Assembly (NCBI GenBank): GCA_016946835.1
Contig: JACVTC010000410.1
Coordinates: 1-31,147, forward strand
Origin: Neocallimastix lanati (nom. inval.)
Lineage: Eukaryota > Neocallimastigomycota > Neocallimastigomycetes > Neocallimastigales > Neocallimastigaceae
Direction of reading: 5' to 3'
Length of the DNA: 31,147 nucleotides
Below are positions 30,218-31,147 of this stretch, piece by piece; the first letter of the stretch is position 1, and each line of letters begins with the position of its first letter. A program made the position numbers and the translations under genes. A model generated the notes under the pieces. The model saw only the letters and a program-made list of their open reading frames with translations, searched no databases and had not been told where the DNA came from.

Positions 30218-31147
30218 GGCTTAAATATGCTTTATTTTATTCTATAAAATAAAAATATTTTTTTTTATTAAAATATTTAATTATTTATATAATTAATATT
30301 TATTCATTAATATTTTAAATTAAATTTATTTAATATTTAAATTTATATTTTTTTTATATATCTAATTATAAATAATATTTTATTACATATGAATAGGTAT
30401 TTTTTTTTAATTATCAGCTTTAAATATTAATAATTAAGAGTTTAAATTTTTTATAAATTAAATATTTCTAATATTAAATATTTAATGATATTTTCATTTT
30501 TATTATATACTTATTTTTTCATGAATTATTTTAACCTATATATCCAACTTGATTCATGCTTATTATAAAAATTTTATTAAAAAAAAAATATCTATTTTTA
30601 AAAATGAAGTTACAAATAATTTATATTCATTTAAAATTAGCGAAAACAAATGCTTTTCTTATGATATAATTTATTTTATTCTAAGCTTAGAACTTCATGA
30701 ATTATTTCAACCTATATATCCAACTTGATCCATGCTTATTAAAAAAAATTATTATAAAAATTTTACTGAAAAATAAAAAAAAAATTTTTTTTTTAAAAAT
30801 GATTTTACAAACAATTTATTTTCATTTTAAGTAAGAGAAAACAAATGCATTTTCTAATGATATATTATATTTTATTCTACTTTTACTATTTCATGAATTA
30901 TTTCAACCCATATTTCTAACTTGATTCATGATTATTATAAAAATTTATTATAAAAATTTTAGTAAAAAATAAAAAAAAATTTTTTTTTTTAAAAATGAAG
31001 TTACAATTAATTAATATTCATTTTAAGTAAGAGAAAACAAATGCTTTTCTAATGATATAATTTATTTTATTCTAGGTTTACTACTTCATGAGTTATTTCA
31101 ACCTATATTTCCAACTTGATTCATGATTATTATAAAATTTATTATAA
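29426..31147. repeat. Right copy of the 1.72-kb terminal direct repeat
   Basis: It matches the start of the window to the last base. It includes the end of the 273-bp array, the 300-bp single-copy spacer and the first units of the 195-bp array. It indicates a circular molecule, a concatemer or a tandem macro-repeat with a period near 29.43 kb. Confidence 0.93.
30515..31147. repeat. 195-bp satellite array, first units (second appearance)
   Basis: The same order of unit variants as 1085-1717: a TTAGCGAAAACAAATGC unit, the CTAAGCTTAGAAC marker, then ACAAACAATTTATTTTC and ACAATTAATTAATATTC units. It runs off the window edge. Confidence 0.93.

Noticed and set aside
1-31147. Mitochondrial or plastid genome (AT-rich, possibly circular, about 29 kb)
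   Set aside because: No cox, cob, nad or atp frames, no rRNA and no tRNA. The only gene looks like a retroelement ORF1 in the standard code.

Overview
The window is an extremely A+T-rich, repeat-dominated stretch of eukaryotic nuclear-type DNA. I can support only one protein gene, a 737-codon ORF at 14931-17144. By eye it is about 40% G+C, while the flanks are mostly A/T homopolymers, short microsatellites and satellites. No rRNA, tRNA, CRISPR or bacterial operon structure is visible. The protein looks like a Gag-like ORF1 product of a non-LTR retrotransposon (N-terminal Cys/His cluster, coiled coil, RRM-like C-terminal fold). From memory it most resembles ORF1 proteins of early-diverging fungi such as Mucoromycota. 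A fungus with AT-rich centromeric or subtelomeric DNA is my best guess, held with low confidence.

Layout, left to right: a 273-bp satellite (1-789); a 25-unit, 195-bp satellite (1085-5962); mixed AT-rich DNA with an old ~190-bp repeat pair; a 53-bp array rich in CCCTAAA (7405-7945); an AAATAAT microsatellite (8157-8395); a small G+C patch with a poly(A) tail (8990-9087); a ~175-bp hairpin-forming array (9240-10570); and facing T31/A31 runs (11260-11347).

The centre is a head-to-tail chain of four retroelement copies (11558-17534). Two are near-identical 1.53-1.55 kb non-coding copies, one is a 5'-truncated 240-bp copy, and one is a 2.65-kb copy carrying the ORF. All end in the same 3' sequence, GTTTAAAACCTAA, followed by a short telomere-like C-strand tail. 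No reverse transcriptase or endonuclease ORF is present. The arrangement recalls Drosophila HeT-A, a Gag-only telomeric element, but with CCCTAA-type tails instead of oligo(A).

Right of the chain come a 61-bp array (17800-18237), a 76-bp array in which every unit holds three palindromes (18485-19130), a 47-bp satellite in one orientation (19640-20130), a 4.5-kb TTTTA pentanucleotide block (20589-25150), the same 47-bp satellite in opposite orientation (25150-25945), two long poly(A) runs, MITE-like elements (26294-26568 and 27876-28154), more degenerate 47-bp satellite, and the 273-bp array again (28424-30217). That array runs back into the 195-bp array.

The last ~1.72 kb (29426-31147) repeats the first ~1.72 kb (1-1717) in the same order. 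Where I compared the copies closely, they differed only in homopolymer length. The window is therefore either one lap plus an overlap of a ~29.43-kb circle, or just over one unit of a ~29.43-kb tandem macro-repeat. The ORF-carrying retroelement chain would then be part of that repeating unit.
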